Shown piece after piece: positions 13,162 through 23,600 of a stretch of DNA of 64,000 nucleotides. The position numbers and the translations under genes were made by a program. A model generated the notes under the pieces. The model ran no database searches and was not told the origin of the DNA. It worked only from the letters and a program-made list of their open reading frames with translations. The stretch comes from Apostichopus japonicus (Eukaryota > Echinodermata > Holothuroidea > Aspidochirotida > Stichopodidae): positions 8,226,001 through 8,290,000 of the forward strand of contig NC_092566.1 of NCBI RefSeq assembly GCF_037975245.1, written 5' to 3'. The first letter of the stretch is position 1, and each line of letters begins with the position of its first letter.

Positions 13162-16100
13162 ACATTCTTGAACCACATACAAAGATACATTGTTGTGTGT
13201 GGATGTTAAATTATGTTCTGATCCATTGTGCCTGACAGTCAAAGAAACAGCTATTTTTATGAGTTTATTTCATATCAAGAGAAATAGAGCAAACTTCAGT
13301 AATGTGATCCATATATTCAGCACTTACCCACATCCTACCTTGCAAATTTCCATAGGAAATTTATGTTCTGAGTTTTTGTTTTGTTTTAAAGGGTATGTCT
13401 TCTTCTTTAAGATATATATCCTTAATTTTAAATTGCCCAACTGTGATTATATGATGCAAATCAAGGGCGTAGGAACCGGGGGGGCTGGGGGGCACCAGCC
13501 CCCCCCAGTGAAAAATGTGGAGGGGCGGAAGTATCATTCCGCCCCCCGCTTCGCAAGTCAGAAAACCCCTTTTTCATTTCCAAATGAGAAAAAAAAGTCT
13601 CATTTGGAGCACCAAATTGCATCTAAGGCCAGGTGAAAATACAAAATTAAGTTTACAAAATGGAGTGGGTGTTGAAGTGTGCTATATTGCACCAAATTAC
13701 ATCTGAGGCCACCTGGAAATGAACAAAATTCCAAAGGGGAGGGGGACACCCACTCCCCTTAGACCCCTCCCCAGGCCGGCCATCAGTCTTCAGCCCCCAA
13801 AACTCAAAAGTACCTTCCTACGCCACTGATGCAAATTATGAATTGTGGACCTGTACACACATTCATCATATCACTGGAGTTATAACAGCGAATTTTTTAT
13901 TACAATTCATACCCTCAAATCTGTTGTATTTGAACCTAAATTTGAAAAGTCATAGAAGATGAGATATTTTATTACAGATGTAGCAGGGAATAGGTATTAA
14001 GCTAAGTTTCTTTTCTCATTTATACGATAATAGATCGATTTGTTACATCTCTTTGTAGTTTAGTGAATACAAGAGTAGTTCTATGGCTTATTTATGACGA
14101 CCATCGTCGTGGTGTGATGGCGTTGTCAAACAGTTTTTGACAGGGTTCCAGCTACTTTACCCAGCTCAAGGTCGACCTTTGAATTGCTATTCCCTGGGGC
14201 AGCCTCGGGCTCTGTGATCTTGATTTTCTTTTGTGATTGCCTGTTGTTGTTTTCCCCCTTCAGTTGGTTTTTCTTCTGTATTCCAATAGTTAAGTGCTTG
14301 AAGTGGTGCAATTAACTCTGGAGTTGAACTTACGAGCATCAAAAACTCTTTCAAGAATATGTAATGCTGGTTATGAATATCCAGTTGAGTTAATATGGCA
14401 ATAACTTTTTGATATGGGGAACAATTTCTTGGGTTTTTGTGTGTAGCTGAAGGGAGGACTAACTGCAGCAAAATTAGTGGTGCATGACTGCAATTGATAA
14501 AATATAGCACTTTATTGCAACACACTGTTTGTATAATTTTCACTTCTTTGCTAGTAAAGAACATAGGTGCTGTACATAAAGCCACCCACCCGCACACACT
14601 GACTGGACGCAACCAACTCAACTTGACCAGCGAAAAGTAGATTAATAATCATTGATAGTCTTGATATAAGTAGTTTGAGTGCGACTAGGACTGATTGAGC
14701 CATATTTTAAGCTTTTGTCAGCTTTAAGTTGGATCACTCAACGTGCCACTTCGTACCAACTAGCATATCGGCAAGAGTGCTGTGTTTTTTCGCTCAACCG
14801 CCCAATTTTAACAAAAATTGCAACAAATCACAGGTGAATGTTATGATTATGGTCGCGGCTCAATAAATGAGGTTCGGTCTTTAACGACAACCATTCGTTC
14901 AGTTTGCACATAGCTGTCCTACATTGTGTCCACTGAATATTAATTGTTATGTGGTTACGAAATATCAAACCACGATTCCTCTGTCTCAATTTCCTCCTTT
15001 GTAAGGAGTTTAACAGCTGTGAAAGTTAAGATAACATCAGGTCATAATTGTGAGAGCATGTTGGCTAAGGCGTCGGACTTGTGATCCAAGGATTGCTGGT
15101 TTGATTCCTGCCTAGTTCAAGACGTTGTGTCCTTGGCAAGATGCTTTATCTCACTTGCCTCTCTCCACCCAGGGGTTAAATGGGTACCTGTGAGGTAACT
15201 TGTCACAATTGGGCACAGTATATAACTGCTGCCGACTGGAGGGATTGTCAATGGGACAGGTTATCATTGACCAGGTGTAATATAACGTCTGTAAAGTGCT
15301 TTGAGACCTATCACTGGTATAAAGCGCTATATAAAAAGCAAATATTATTATTATTAATTGTAATGTATTCTGCATTATTTGCAATACACATGGATGTGTC
15401 CAAGTCGTTATGTGAGGGCTTCACAGACGGATTGTACTGTACATGGGGCTCACTTTACTTTGTCAGGGCCAAACTGGTGGTGATGTGAAATTTTATATGG
15501 TTGGATGCTTCAGTGCCAGCCTGCTTGACATATTTTATAAGAGAATTTGTTCCTTAGCCTCAGATGAGATCCAAAGAAAAAAAAGTAGATATATATTTTC
15601 CAAAAAAGTATATCTACATTTTTCTCTCCTATTGTAGGGAATCACATTTGATGAAATGGAAGCATTGCAAAAGTTTCTTAGTAACGTAAACGACATCAAC
15701 ACCGCCCTCTCTTTCTATCATGTTGCCGGGGCAGATATCGATCCAGGTGAGTGAAAATGTCTGATTTTGAAAACTGTTTTGGGGGTTTTATTGTAGATCA
15801 TTTCTTCACCGATAGGAGTAAAGTCATCATTTTGAGTCTGAAATATCATCCACAGGTGACTTTAATCCGAGTTAAACTTAAAAGTATATCGCGAGGATTG
15901 AAATATAATCAAAGCATTCTGTTTGGTGGTTTGAACTTGAAATTGTTCCTACCTTGTCCTGTTTTCATGTCTTTAACACTAACATGTCATGGGAGAATGA
16001 TTGTTAATTGAATAAGATGTATACTTAAATAAGAGCCCCCCCCCCAAAAGAAAAGTGGGGAGAGGGGGGTGGGGGGAGGTGTGAACTCAGCCCACCTCAC

Positions 16101-19100
16101 TCACACCTTAGTATAACCAATGAGACGTGAGTATGCTTGAGTTATATATCCATACAAGTACTGTCGGTATTTTGTCAGCAACTTGCAGAGCTGTGTTGAC
16201 AAGAATGAGTGTTTCCTTAATAGAAGAGGTGAGAAGGGAACCAGGATTTTCAACCGCATGAGAAGCCTTCTTGTTTATAATTTCATATGACGTTGCACAG
16301 CTACCTTAGTTTTTTCTTTTGGTCTTTTTCCAAACCACTTTTTATCTTACCATTTATATGTTTGTGAAATGAAGTCGTATCTAAAATGAAAGGGCAAGCA
16401 AAGACATTGCAGAGAGGGACGAAGGTATTGGCTAAAGAGTACGAATGACTTTAGAAAGAAAAAAAAATGAGCTATCCAGATCGAAGAGGGTGGCGATCAG
16501 ACGCGTAGCCAAGGGGGGGGGCGAAGGGGGCAGCCAGTCCCCCAACCTTGAGCATATTTTTTAATTTTGTTTTTAATGTTTTTATGAAAACGCTAGTAAT
16601 TTCAAAAGGGAAAATGCTAAGATGCAACTTACAAGGCGTGGGAAGTGCCATTTCCAGCGATCTGGGGGGCATTTTCAGCCAAAATTTTCTTGTTCGCTTC
16701 GCGCCAACCATGGTGGCGCTACTCTTAGATAGTTTGCAATGCCGTATCTACTGCTCTGATAGTTTGCCTACATTTTCGCCCTTCCCTTGGCAAATTCCTG
16801 GCTATGCGCCTGGTGGCGATCTCTATTTCAACATTCCTAATGAAGGAGGAGAATAATAGAAAGAATCATATTAGAAAGAATCATAATAGACACTTTGAAC
16901 CGCTAGTTCTTATCCAGAGTAGAGTTGACTCTCAGAAATCACAGTTGCACTCTGTTTGGGTTGATAATGACTAATCTTTAACTGTTTTTCTTCTTGTTTC
17001 ATCGCTTTTGTTTCTTTTATAGACACATTCAAGCACGTCGCCAAAATGGTCGGAGGCTCTGATCTCAGCCAGCGAGTCGTAGACGTTATATATTCTTTAT
17101 TCGATGAAAACGGTGAGTTGTGGTGTTAAAGCAAATTTCAGCAGGTTTCCAAAAGAATTTGACAGTAGACGACTTGTAAGCTACTGGGGAGACAGATATT
17201 CAGTTGCAAAGATGAGAACAATATACATGACGGCAAAATATTATTTGTGTCCATGTGTGGAAGGAGGTTGGATAAAAATCTTATTTTGGCGTTGTGAAAT
17301 AGCCAGGGAACTGGCAGCCTTGCCTGGTAATGTTTTGTAAAAACAATGACCCATTTATTGTTTGCAGTGCCCTTCATCAGCTCTCCAGAAATATCCTGGT
17401 TTGAAATTGTTAAAAAAGCATCTAAAGGCAGAGAGGGAGAGAGAGAGATTATAAAGTTCCATTATATAAGTTTGGATTTGATTCCATTCTGGTATTTGTG
17501 ACCTTTTGACATTGTGAACTGTCAAGTAGAGGCAAAGGTGCTTGTTTTTGTTGACTTTGTGAGTGACAATGGTAAGATCACAATCTACATAGACTGCTGA
17601 CTTGATAAAGTTCTTCATACAGTAGGATGAGATGTTTGTATTTTAAAGTCATTACAAATGAACTGATCTGTTGTTATCAGGCCAGTGAAGCAAGATACAA
17701 ACAACCTAGTGAACTTAAAGGGACAGTGTAACACTTCATTGTATTGCTTACATATTATTTATTATTCACCTTGCCATGTGGCCCCGGTTGCAAGGGATGG
17801 ACTTGCATATTAATGCACAAAGATAAGCAGTAAACTGAAAGCCTGACAGTTTGTTTTAATTTTGTTATAATGGATGGTCTTTCTTATCAGGTCAGTAGTG
17901 GTGTAAGTAGCAAATAGTCACTTATCTTAAAGGGGCAGTACCACCTGTCATAATAGTCTTATGTATTATTCAACCTTGTAAATGTGGCCCTTAACTTGAG
18001 TCATGGTCTCAGATTTTACCATATATATCTTACATAACTGAATCTTAAAGCTTTTCAGTCACATCTGATTTGGTTTTGGAGGGAGAGGTGGAAAAACATT
18101 AATTAAGTTAAAGGGACAGTGTCACCCACCATACTCATTTTACATTCTGACTTTTAATAGCACAATTCATAGCATGATGCTTCTCGCTTTTGATTTATGA
18201 CGAATCTTCCACACCTCAAGAAGGTCTGCTAAATTTCAATATTTAAAACATCAGACCATGAACAGAGTACAACTTTGGTAACAAAATGCCTGACATAACT
18301 CCATAACTCTTTTGTCTGTATAATTGGAGTCTAATTGTTAATGATTCAAATCGTTAATCTTGTTTGGATAATTGTTCTTGAGCTCTCTTAATCTTATTAA
18401 TCAATTGTTTCGATGTTTACCCTTCTTCTCTCCCGGTTGTCGAAAAAAATCGTCCGAACAAACACAAACACCGATTTTTGTCTTGCAGCTGTATGTAACC
18501 CTTCCAGACTAAACTTGCTATGTCATATGGTATCAATTTTCTAACTGTGCTGGTGGGGAAAATAACTTATCTTAAATAATTTGTACCGTTTTTAAAAGAA
18601 ACAGGGGAACAGGTTATGTGTGGTGGTATGAGCTGGTCTATGTTTGTTCTTCCCCAACCTTGGTACTCAACCATATCAATTGCCTTTCAAAGGAGCATGT
18701 TCATATGGCATAGATGAAAAGAGCAAACCCTCCCCCCCTCCCTGTGTGTTAAAGTGATATAGGTACGGTTTATTCTGCCCTACCTAGGATGTATGGTGTT
18801 TCCCTTCATGTTACTGATACTGATGTATTTCTGTGAGCCTCATAACCAACACCCCAATCCCTGAAATGACATCTCCAAGCATGTACACATAGAGTAAAGT
18901 ATCCTTGTGGACATTTACAAAGAGAACTGGAGTAGCTTCTCCTATCTGATATGAGGGGGGGGAGAGGGGGGATTCTAGGCAATCTATTAGCCCCTCTTCC
19001 CCCACTTCATCCTCGATGAATCATCGCAAATGATATTCACCAGATTACTGACAATCAAAAAACAAAATTAAGAATCTTCTCTGCTTGCAAATTTTGTTAT

Positions 19101-19886
19101 TTTTTATAACTGTATATTAAACACAACCTGTTGATTCAGGATCTACGGAAAGCCTCACATTTGCTTTGAAATTTATGAGTATTGATATCTTTTGATTATG
19201 TAAGCTTTAGAGTCAGGGTTTCCCTAACTTTATCCCCACACGAACCCCCTTGGATGGATTCACGCAACCCCTGGGGGTTCATGCACCCCAGTTAGGGACC
19301 CCCCCTTTAGAGGGAAAAAATTCTATCCTGTACTTTTCATGTCCCATATTTCAAAGTGCTCGTACTAACAGTGCAAGCAGGATGAATGCCCTGTTTATGT
19401 TAGACGAAAACAGAACTGCTCATACTGTCAGTATGAGTGCTTTGTAGCATGATATTAGAGGACAGTATGGAGTGGTACTAGGAAAGTAGCAAATCATCCC
19501 AACTGGCTGGGATTGATAACGTATGTTCGTTAAGAGGTTAAGAACTGTTCATACTGTCAGTATGAGTGCTTTGAAGCATGATATTAGAGGACAGTATGGA
19601 GTGGTTCTAGGAAGTAGCAAATCATCCCAACCCGCTGGGATTGATAACGTATGTTCGTTATGAGGTTAAGTTTCATGAAGGTCTTTTCCCGACAGTTGTC
19701 ATATTTTCCGGTATTTTCTTTCTTTATCGATCAGATGACGGTAAACTGAGCCACAAAGAACTCATATCCGTGATGAAACACAGACAGCAACGGGGTCTGG
19801 ACAAGTCCAAAGAACTGGGGCTCTCTCGAATCATGGAGGCCATGTGGAAATGTGCAAAGAAAACCAAGAGTGGATATTTCAATTAG
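34..19886 (+). CDS. MICU1: MICU1, mitochondrial calcium uptake protein 1 (3' ten coding exons; 5' end outside window)
   Basis: MICU1 is the EF-hand regulator of the mitochondrial calcium uniporter; it sits in the intermembrane space, binds MCU/EMRE and gates the channel by calcium. Ten exons join in phase (142, 163, 38, 121, 83, 198, 141, 109, 90 and 152 bp) into 411 residues plus a TAG stop; human MICU1 is about 476 residues, so the targeting peptide and N-terminus are missing. Seen: a polybasic [12 protein letters not shown] segment (the EMRE-contact region in human MICU1), [17 protein letters not shown], first EF-hand [13 protein letters not shown], second EF-hand [13 protein letters not shown] with all calcium ligands, and a C-terminal MWKCAKK whose Cys matches the residue used for the MICU1-MICU2 disulfide. 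These favour MICU1 over MICU2/3. The tail after that Cys is short and lacks the human ending. Introns range from about 0.4 to 5.7 kb. Confidence 0.93.
176..1457 (+). other. MICU1 intron after visible exon 1
   Basis: AT-rich intron with a G tract at about 370-387. It contains the inverted-repeat motif at 1081-1107. Nothing coding was seen. Confidence 0.6.
1081..1107. repeat. Short inverted repeat, CCAGGGAGTT arms
   Basis: Perfect 10-bp arms CCAGGGAGTT and AACTCCCTGG flank the 7-nt spacer GTTATGG. The same arm sequence forms a longer perfect palindrome at 29786-29811. Confidence 0.8.
1458..1620 (+). CDS. MICU1: MICU1 visible exon 2
   Basis: Acceptor GCAACAG, donor GTCAGT. It encodes [20 protein letters not shown] and then [19 protein letters not shown], which is highly conserved among MICU1 proteins. 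It ends in phase 1, and its last G joins the next exon to give Gly. Confidence 0.93.
2046..2083 (+). CDS. MICU1: MICU1 visible exon 3 (38-bp micro-exon)
   Basis: Acceptor CCACAG, donor GTAATT. It encodes [13 protein letters not shown], matching the LGLDQ segment of MICU1. At 38 bp a gene finder could easily miss it; only phase continuity and homology reveal it. Confidence 0.9.
2084..5433 (+). other. MICU1 introns between visible exons 3 and 5
   Basis: Apart from exon 4 (3240-3360) these introns are AT-rich with G-rich or C-rich runs near 3030-3060, 4270-4282 and 5245-5285 and a short ATT repeat at about 3650-3670. No further coding or RNA feature was recognised. Confidence 0.5.
3240..3360 (+). 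CDS. MICU1: MICU1 visible exon 4
   Basis: Acceptor CCTTTTCAG, donor GTAAGT. It encodes RYKSSKTS, then [20 protein letters not shown] and [10 protein letters not shown], the helical lobe before the first EF-hand. It ends in phase 1. Confidence 0.92.
5434..5516 (+). CDS. MICU1: MICU1 visible exon 5, first EF-hand
   Basis: Acceptor ATCAAACAG, donor GTGAGT. It encodes [20 protein letters not shown] followed by QVDEFQQ. The loop [12 protein letters not shown] has Asp, Asn, Asp and the closing Glu at calcium-coordinating positions, so this site should bind calcium. Confidence 0.95.
5517..6533 (+). other. MICU1 intron between visible exons 5 and 6
   Basis: AT-rich intron. At 6215-6400 the motif AAGTACC/GGTACC recurs several times in both orientations, which looks like degenerate local repetition. 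A T-rich tract leads into the next acceptor. Nothing coding was seen. Confidence 0.45.
6534..6731 (+). CDS. MICU1: MICU1 visible exon 6
   Basis: A long T-rich tract precedes acceptor CCAG; donor GTAAAT. Phase 0 at both ends, 66 codons. It encodes [35 protein letters not shown] and [18 protein letters not shown], matching the central MICU1 lobe. Confidence 0.94.
7110..7745. repeat. GGAT/GAAT tetranucleotide satellite
   Basis: About 630 bp of GGAT and GAAT units in varying order, with longer higher-order blocks around GGATTCAGGAATGGATGG. Long open frames here (Ser-Ile-His repeats on the minus strand) are artefacts of the repeat. It lies in the MICU1 intron before visible exon 7. Confidence 0.95.
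8601..8923 (-). repeat. tRNA-derived SINE, copy 1
   Basis: Read on the minus strand it starts at a tRNA-like head (box A about GTGGTCAATTGGTTTAAGGC, box B GGTTCGAGTCC at 8854-8864). The body is shared with the copy at 11957-12320, including the CACCCAGGTGTATAAATGGG and GTGACAAGTTACC segments. It lies in a MICU1 intron, antisense to the gene. Confidence 0.8.
9754..9894 (+). CDS. MICU1: MICU1 visible exon 7
   Basis: Acceptor TTCTTCCAG, donor GTAAGC; 47 codons, phase 0. It encodes [20 protein letters not shown] and a basic helix [15 protein letters not shown]. The DPVDGRI motif is a MICU1 hallmark. Confidence 0.94.
10115..10600. repeat. Degenerate ~60-bp tandem repeat
   Basis: Seven or eight diverged units share the motif GTCACCAGGATCACACAATGT followed by a variable part containing GGACAAGGATTGCTTATTTT. 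It is intronic (MICU1). Confidence 0.75.
10975..11340. repeat. TACATTTA-type AT-rich tandem repeat
   Basis: About 360 bp built from ATACATTTAT-like decamers with substitutions and short higher-order blocks. The open frame through it is a repeat artefact. Confidence 0.95.
11957..12320 (+). repeat. tRNA-derived SINE, copy 2
   Basis: Box A-like GTGGTTAAGGCAGTGG at 11966-11981 and perfect box B GGTTCGAGTCC at 12003-12013 mark a tRNA-derived head. A roughly 250-bp unrelated body follows, ending near GCGCTATATAAGAACTG and an ATT-rich tail. This is the best-preserved copy here and is in sense with MICU1. Confidence 0.85.
12467..12674 (+). repeat. Intronic duplication block A (first copy)
   Basis: Shares TAGAAACCTGTAATCCTTGA, TAGGAAATATGAAGACCAA and a TCTG microsatellite with 12971-13193. 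The two copies differ by small indels. Confidence 0.85.
12672..12857 (+). repeat. Intronic duplication block B (first copy)
   Basis: Shares CCCCCTTCAGTTGGTTTTTC, TAGTTAAGTGCTTGAAGTGG and CAGTTGAGTTAATA with 14219-14412. It sits immediately upstream of the exon 8 relic. Confidence 0.85.
12872..12949 (+). pseudogene. MICU1: Decayed duplicate of MICU1 visible exon 8
   Basis: Aligned by eye with the functional exon at 15638-15746, about 67 of 79 positions agree, including the run GATGAAATGGAAGCATTGC and the end ACACCGCCCTCTCCTTCTATCA. The copy has lost the acceptor AG and the first codons, carries an in-frame TAA and a 1-bp deletion, and lacks the exon's 3' third and donor. It cannot be spliced in as a functional exon. 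Directly flanking sequence belongs to the duplicated blocks A and B. Confidence 0.88.
12971..13193 (+). repeat. Intronic duplication block A (second copy)
   Basis: Second copy of the 12467-12674 block, with a longer uninterrupted TCTG/TGTC microsatellite at about 13120-13160. Confidence 0.85.
13462..13828. mobile_element. Non-autonomous hAT-type MITE, 367 bp
   Basis: The ends are CAAGGGCGTAGGAA and TTCCTACGCCACTG (imperfect inverted repeats), flanked by identical 8-bp direct repeats ATGCAAAT at 13454-13461 and 13829-13836. An 8-bp duplication and CA(A/G)NGGCG ends fit the hAT superfamily. It has no transposase. The outer element at 26775-28078 is the same family. Confidence 0.93.
14219..14412 (+). 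repeat. Intronic duplication block B (second copy)
   Basis: Second copy of 12672-12857. Unlike the first, the exon 8 relic does not follow it; similarity ends near GCAATAACTTTTTG. Confidence 0.85.
15050..15358 (+). repeat. tRNA-derived SINE, copy 3 (diverged subfamily)
   Basis: Box A-like TTGGCTAAGGCGTCGG and box B GGTTTGATTCC at 15098-15108. The middle (TTGTGTCCTTGGCAAGATGC, CTCTCCACCCAGGGGT) is shared with copy 2. The 3' part differs and ends with TATAAAGCGCTATATAAA and an ATT tail, just 280 bp before MICU1 visible exon 8. Confidence 0.8.
15638..15746 (+). CDS. MICU1: MICU1 visible exon 8
   Basis: Acceptor CCTATTGTAG, donor GTGAGT. It encodes [20 protein letters not shown] and [16 protein letters not shown], ending in phase 1. 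This exon has a decayed duplicate at 12872-12949 in the preceding intron. Confidence 0.94.
16498..16812. mobile_element. Non-autonomous hAT-type MITE, 315 bp
   Basis: Ends CAGACGCGTAGCCAAG and CCTGGCTATGCGCCTG are imperfect inverted repeats. Perfect 8-bp target duplications GTGGCGAT lie at 16490-16497 and 16813-16820. It carries the internal GGCATTTTCAGCC...CGCGCCAACCATGGTGGCGC segment also found in the 40404-41646 and 48704-49352 elements. It is intronic (MICU1). Confidence 0.92.
17023..17112 (+). CDS. MICU1: MICU1 visible exon 9, start of second EF-hand
   Basis: Acceptor CTTTTATAG, donor GTGAGT. It encodes [20 protein letters not shown] and VIYSLFDEN. The intron splits the second EF-hand loop after its third residue. 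Confidence 0.93.
17640..18150. repeat. Degenerate three-copy intronic repeat
   Basis: Three diverged units start near 17717, 17936 and 18110 with TTAAAGGGACAGTGT or a close variant; two are preceded by TTATCAGGYCAGT and followed by a GTGGCCC segment. Spacing is about 175-220 bp. Confidence 0.6.
19411..19668. repeat. 129-bp tandem duplication with internal palindrome
   Basis: Two nearly identical units (19411-19539 and 19540-19668) lie 66 bp upstream of the last MICU1 exon. Each contains the palindrome CTCATACTGTCAGTATGAG (perfect in unit 1 at 19419-19437; one arm base shorter in unit 2). They differ at only a few positions, so the duplication is recent. Confidence 0.9.
19735..19886 (+). CDS. 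MICU1: MICU1 last coding exon
   Basis: Acceptor ATCGATCAG; stop TAG at 19884-19886. It completes the second EF-hand ([10 protein letters not shown]) and encodes [20 protein letters not shown] and [17 protein letters not shown]. The conserved Cys is kept, but the tail after it differs from the longer vertebrate ending used for MCU contact. Confidence 0.94.
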
Positions 19887-20615
19887 TTGTACGGTACGAG
19901 AGACGGCTTCGACTCTCCTTTACAGCGAAATAGGAACGCGGATATCGCTACGGAAACTGCCCCTCATTTGTAGTGTAAGTTTGAGAGGACGAGGCGTCGG
20001 TGAGATATTGACATTCTCCATTTTTGTCCGCTGTAAATTATCTCTCGGCATAAATCCGATTCCCGAAAGTTTGAGATGCTTTGAGAGTTTGAGAGCAGGA
20101 GGATGGAGATGTCTGTCCCTAATTGGTGAGATCGTGTTACCACCCCATTGGAGCTGTTTACCCTAAGTACCAAGGGCACAGAACCAGTAAGATGCCTGAA
20201 GCCAACCTTGAAATATTTTCCAGCAGTACGTCATTTTTTTGGTCAGAATTTTTTTTTACTTTCCAGAGAACAGCTGATGGTGTGTTGATTTTTGAAATTT
20301 TACAATTCATTGTTTCCCTTACAACCTGTTGTACTTTATTTTCTACTCTCAAAATTAAAAATGACAGTATGTTATAATCGGTGGGAATGAGTGCTATGGA
20401 CTACGGTATATTCTTCTTGACCAAGATGGTGTAGTCAGTTGACAGGCTTTAATACTTACTCGTTGATAGTAAAAACAAACATGTGCCATGAATGTTATAT
20501 GCAACTTAGAATAGGTATTTAAACGTACAGTATGTCTGCTGTGCTAGTGTTGTAGGCCTTTGGGAGGTATTAAAGTCTTGTTGCTTGCTTTTAAATAAAA
20601 AGAAGAAGAGATTTT
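19887..20615 (+). other. MICU1: Probable MICU1 3' UTR with poly(A) signal
   Basis: No open frame continues after the stop. An AATAAA lies at 20594-20599 in an A-rich context followed by GT-rich sequence, and is the first convincing poly(A) signal downstream. Only the signal supports the end point; other sites are possible. Confidence 0.4.
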
Positions 20616-23600
20616 GGTGAATGTATTAACATGATCTCTTACGATATGAAAGCTACAAGTTAACTTAGCGGTTTTATTTTATGCCCTTGAGTAATAGGAC
20701 ATATCATGCAAAATTTATCATGCATATGATGCAAAACGCATGACATATCATGCAAAACGCATTCTGTCTATTTTTTTGTGACAGATTTGTTGTGTTGATT
20801 ATGAAGTCTGATATATGATGGAATGATAGGCAACATATTTGAATACATATAGAATAGTGTTAATTTTCTCATTACAAAACTTTTCAACTGGTGGGGATAT
20901 TGCAGGGGTAGGGAAGGGGAGGGGCTGGGAGGGGAAAGGGTATGGGGACTCCATCTAGAATAAGAAATTGATTTCTCTTTTATAATATTGGACAGGGCTC
21001 ATGAAATCAATAATGCCTACTTCCTTCCTACATTGAGCTTTTTTTCAGGAATGGGTCAAGTAAGGTTGGGGTATGGGGTGGTAAGGGGCAGGGTTGGAGG
21101 GTGGATTGTCAGCGAAGATGTCGTCATGTGTATACTTCCAGCTATATGCATCTGAAAAATATGGTCAACAAATTTTACAAGTGTAATTAATTGTTATTAC
21201 AATAGTTTAAGAATTTCAAAATAGTACAGTTAATAATTATGTGATTACCTTGTTTTTGTATTGTCTATAATATTTTTTGCAATAATATTCGTTCATTTTC
21301 TTTCCTTTTTCTCCCATCCGTGGTTTTTTTTATAAGCTGTGTAGGAACAGAAAGCTGACTGGAAAAATAGAAAGGAATTTTTGAGAGAGAGAGCAAATGT
21401 ATTTACATTTTGTGGCTAAAATTCATAACCTGTTAACATCAATAATGATTTTTGATCTCTCAAACTTTGATTTACTTTTGAAACATAAATTGTAAAGTAA
21501 TGATGGGTCAACAAACTATGGGGTGTGACCCAAAAGTGGGTTGTATAAAATTTGCAGACATGGAAAATATTTCTACAGGTTTTGGAGCTTGCCTATGACG
21601 ACAATGGATTAGGATTTTTTCCCACTTTTCAGGCATTTCTGAGCAAATATTCTGACGAATGGGTATGTGTTTAGGTGGGGCCTCAGCCCTTATGTAAGAT
21701 TTCTGGGTGGGAGACCGAAAAGTTTGTAAAGTTTCTATAAATAGTACTAATATAGCTAATAAACTATTAAAGGCAAGCTTCAGATGATTGGAAAGGGTGT
21801 ATCTCTCTCTTTTGTTGAAGTGCACTGGTATAGAGTCCCAGAGTGTTCGGATGGTATAGAATAAGGTTCCTTTATAGAGAAAGGAATTCTAGTATAGAGA
21901 AAATTGAGGGCACATCGGTAAAATTATATAAGACACATAAAAGTAATTGGTTTAATTACAGAAGTAGAAGAAAAAGGGTTGTGTGTTAGGTCACAACAAA
22001 AATGTCAAAATTAGCTCACATGAGGTCAGTGCTATTAAAGTTTTCTCCCATAAAATTTGTCTGATTATGATAAAATGAAATAGTGTCTGTAGTCGTCAAA
22101 TAGGTCAGGAATGTGAGGTCAAAGGTCACAAACACTAAAAGCTGTGGGTAGAGGGGGGAGGGGATTTTTTTTATTGAGGAACACAATGATCTGTGTATAT
22201 TACAATAGCATTTGATTCTTGATTCTGAAAATCCACATCAATACACTGTTTGTATTTGGTTAAAAATATATATTGTGGCTGGAGATAACTCTAACCTAAT
22301 GAGGGTCTATAAAATAATGTATGCTATGGTATCTCTTCAGAAGTGTCATATGCTTTTGAAATTGAGGGACAGAAGAACAAAATTTGAGTTTTCTAAGCCC
22401 CTGCAACTGAGCTTTGATGGAAATATTTACATAAATTTCATATTGCTATAAATTTGATTATTAATAATATATTCAAATTTGGAAATAAATCAAATATTCT
22501 GCATTTCTTGTTTTACTTTTGCTGATTTAATTTTTTTTAAATCATGAGGTTGTAAATAGTAGTGCCATCATTGAGCAGTGATGCAACCAGTATACATCTG
22601 GTGACAGGTCTTCCCCCTGAGTAAAGTCAAGAGGAGTTTTCTCCCCAACCCCCCCCCCCTCCCCTATCCAAACTGGTTGACATAAGTTTACAAAAAATCC
22701 TTTAATACGGCACATAAATATACAACGTGTATTGCGTCATACAATCTAAACAGTCGAAGCTTCTTCAACATAGTCTCATAAGTTGCAAAATACAGCACCA
22801 TTTTGTATCTAAACACTCTTCATTGTACCAACATTTCTCACAGGAGAGTGGTCACCCCACCCCCGGACGTGGTATTACGCATACAGTAGCACGTACCAGA
22901 AGTATCGTCCGCGCAATATGCTGGAAAGTCAAAGTAATGGCCATTCGTGTTCTGACATTAACCGGTGTCAATGTCACACATACTTGTTTGAAAAGAAAAC
23001 ATTATGATTGTACCCCTGGCATTGAGGTGCTTGATGTATAGTTTACTTTATCACAGAATTGTATTACTTTGTCAACGCCCACATGCCTCTACTCTCTCCC
23101 TCCATCGTCAACTAAGCCAACTTTTGAAATGAATCACAGCTTGAGGATAAATCAACAACAATATTAGAACAGGAATCTACAGCTTTGAAGAACGTTTTCC
23201 ATGATTATATCACTGCAGACCATTTTACTACGATCCTTTTCCAGGCGTAAAGGTATAAGCTTGATCCTTGTTACACATGAGTTTACATTCAAACAACCAT
23301 ATCTATAGTTTAAACAACGAAAAAGCAATATATCCATTTTAATTTGAACCAGCGTTTTGACAAGTTGAACAATTTGATGAAAAGGATAACCCACCCATAA
23401 GTTATGAATAAGGCTATAATAATTTCAGAATATTGCTGTAAGCCTTTGCATCGTGACATAATGATGGAAAGGATATCAATGGTCGAGTGAGTATGTTTTA
23501 TTTCTTGAACGTTATTGATATTATGGTAATTTAAAAAACAAAAGGTTGGTAACTTCAACAGACCAATGACTCTAGACCGATATCCAAAAAAAAAATAATA

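Noticed and set aside
13190-13636. 148-residue open frame
   Set aside because: It runs through the end of duplication block A' and into a hAT MITE; no homology or codon signature.
15180-15488. 102-residue open frame in a MICU1 intron
   Set aside because: Largely covers the SINE at 15050-15358.
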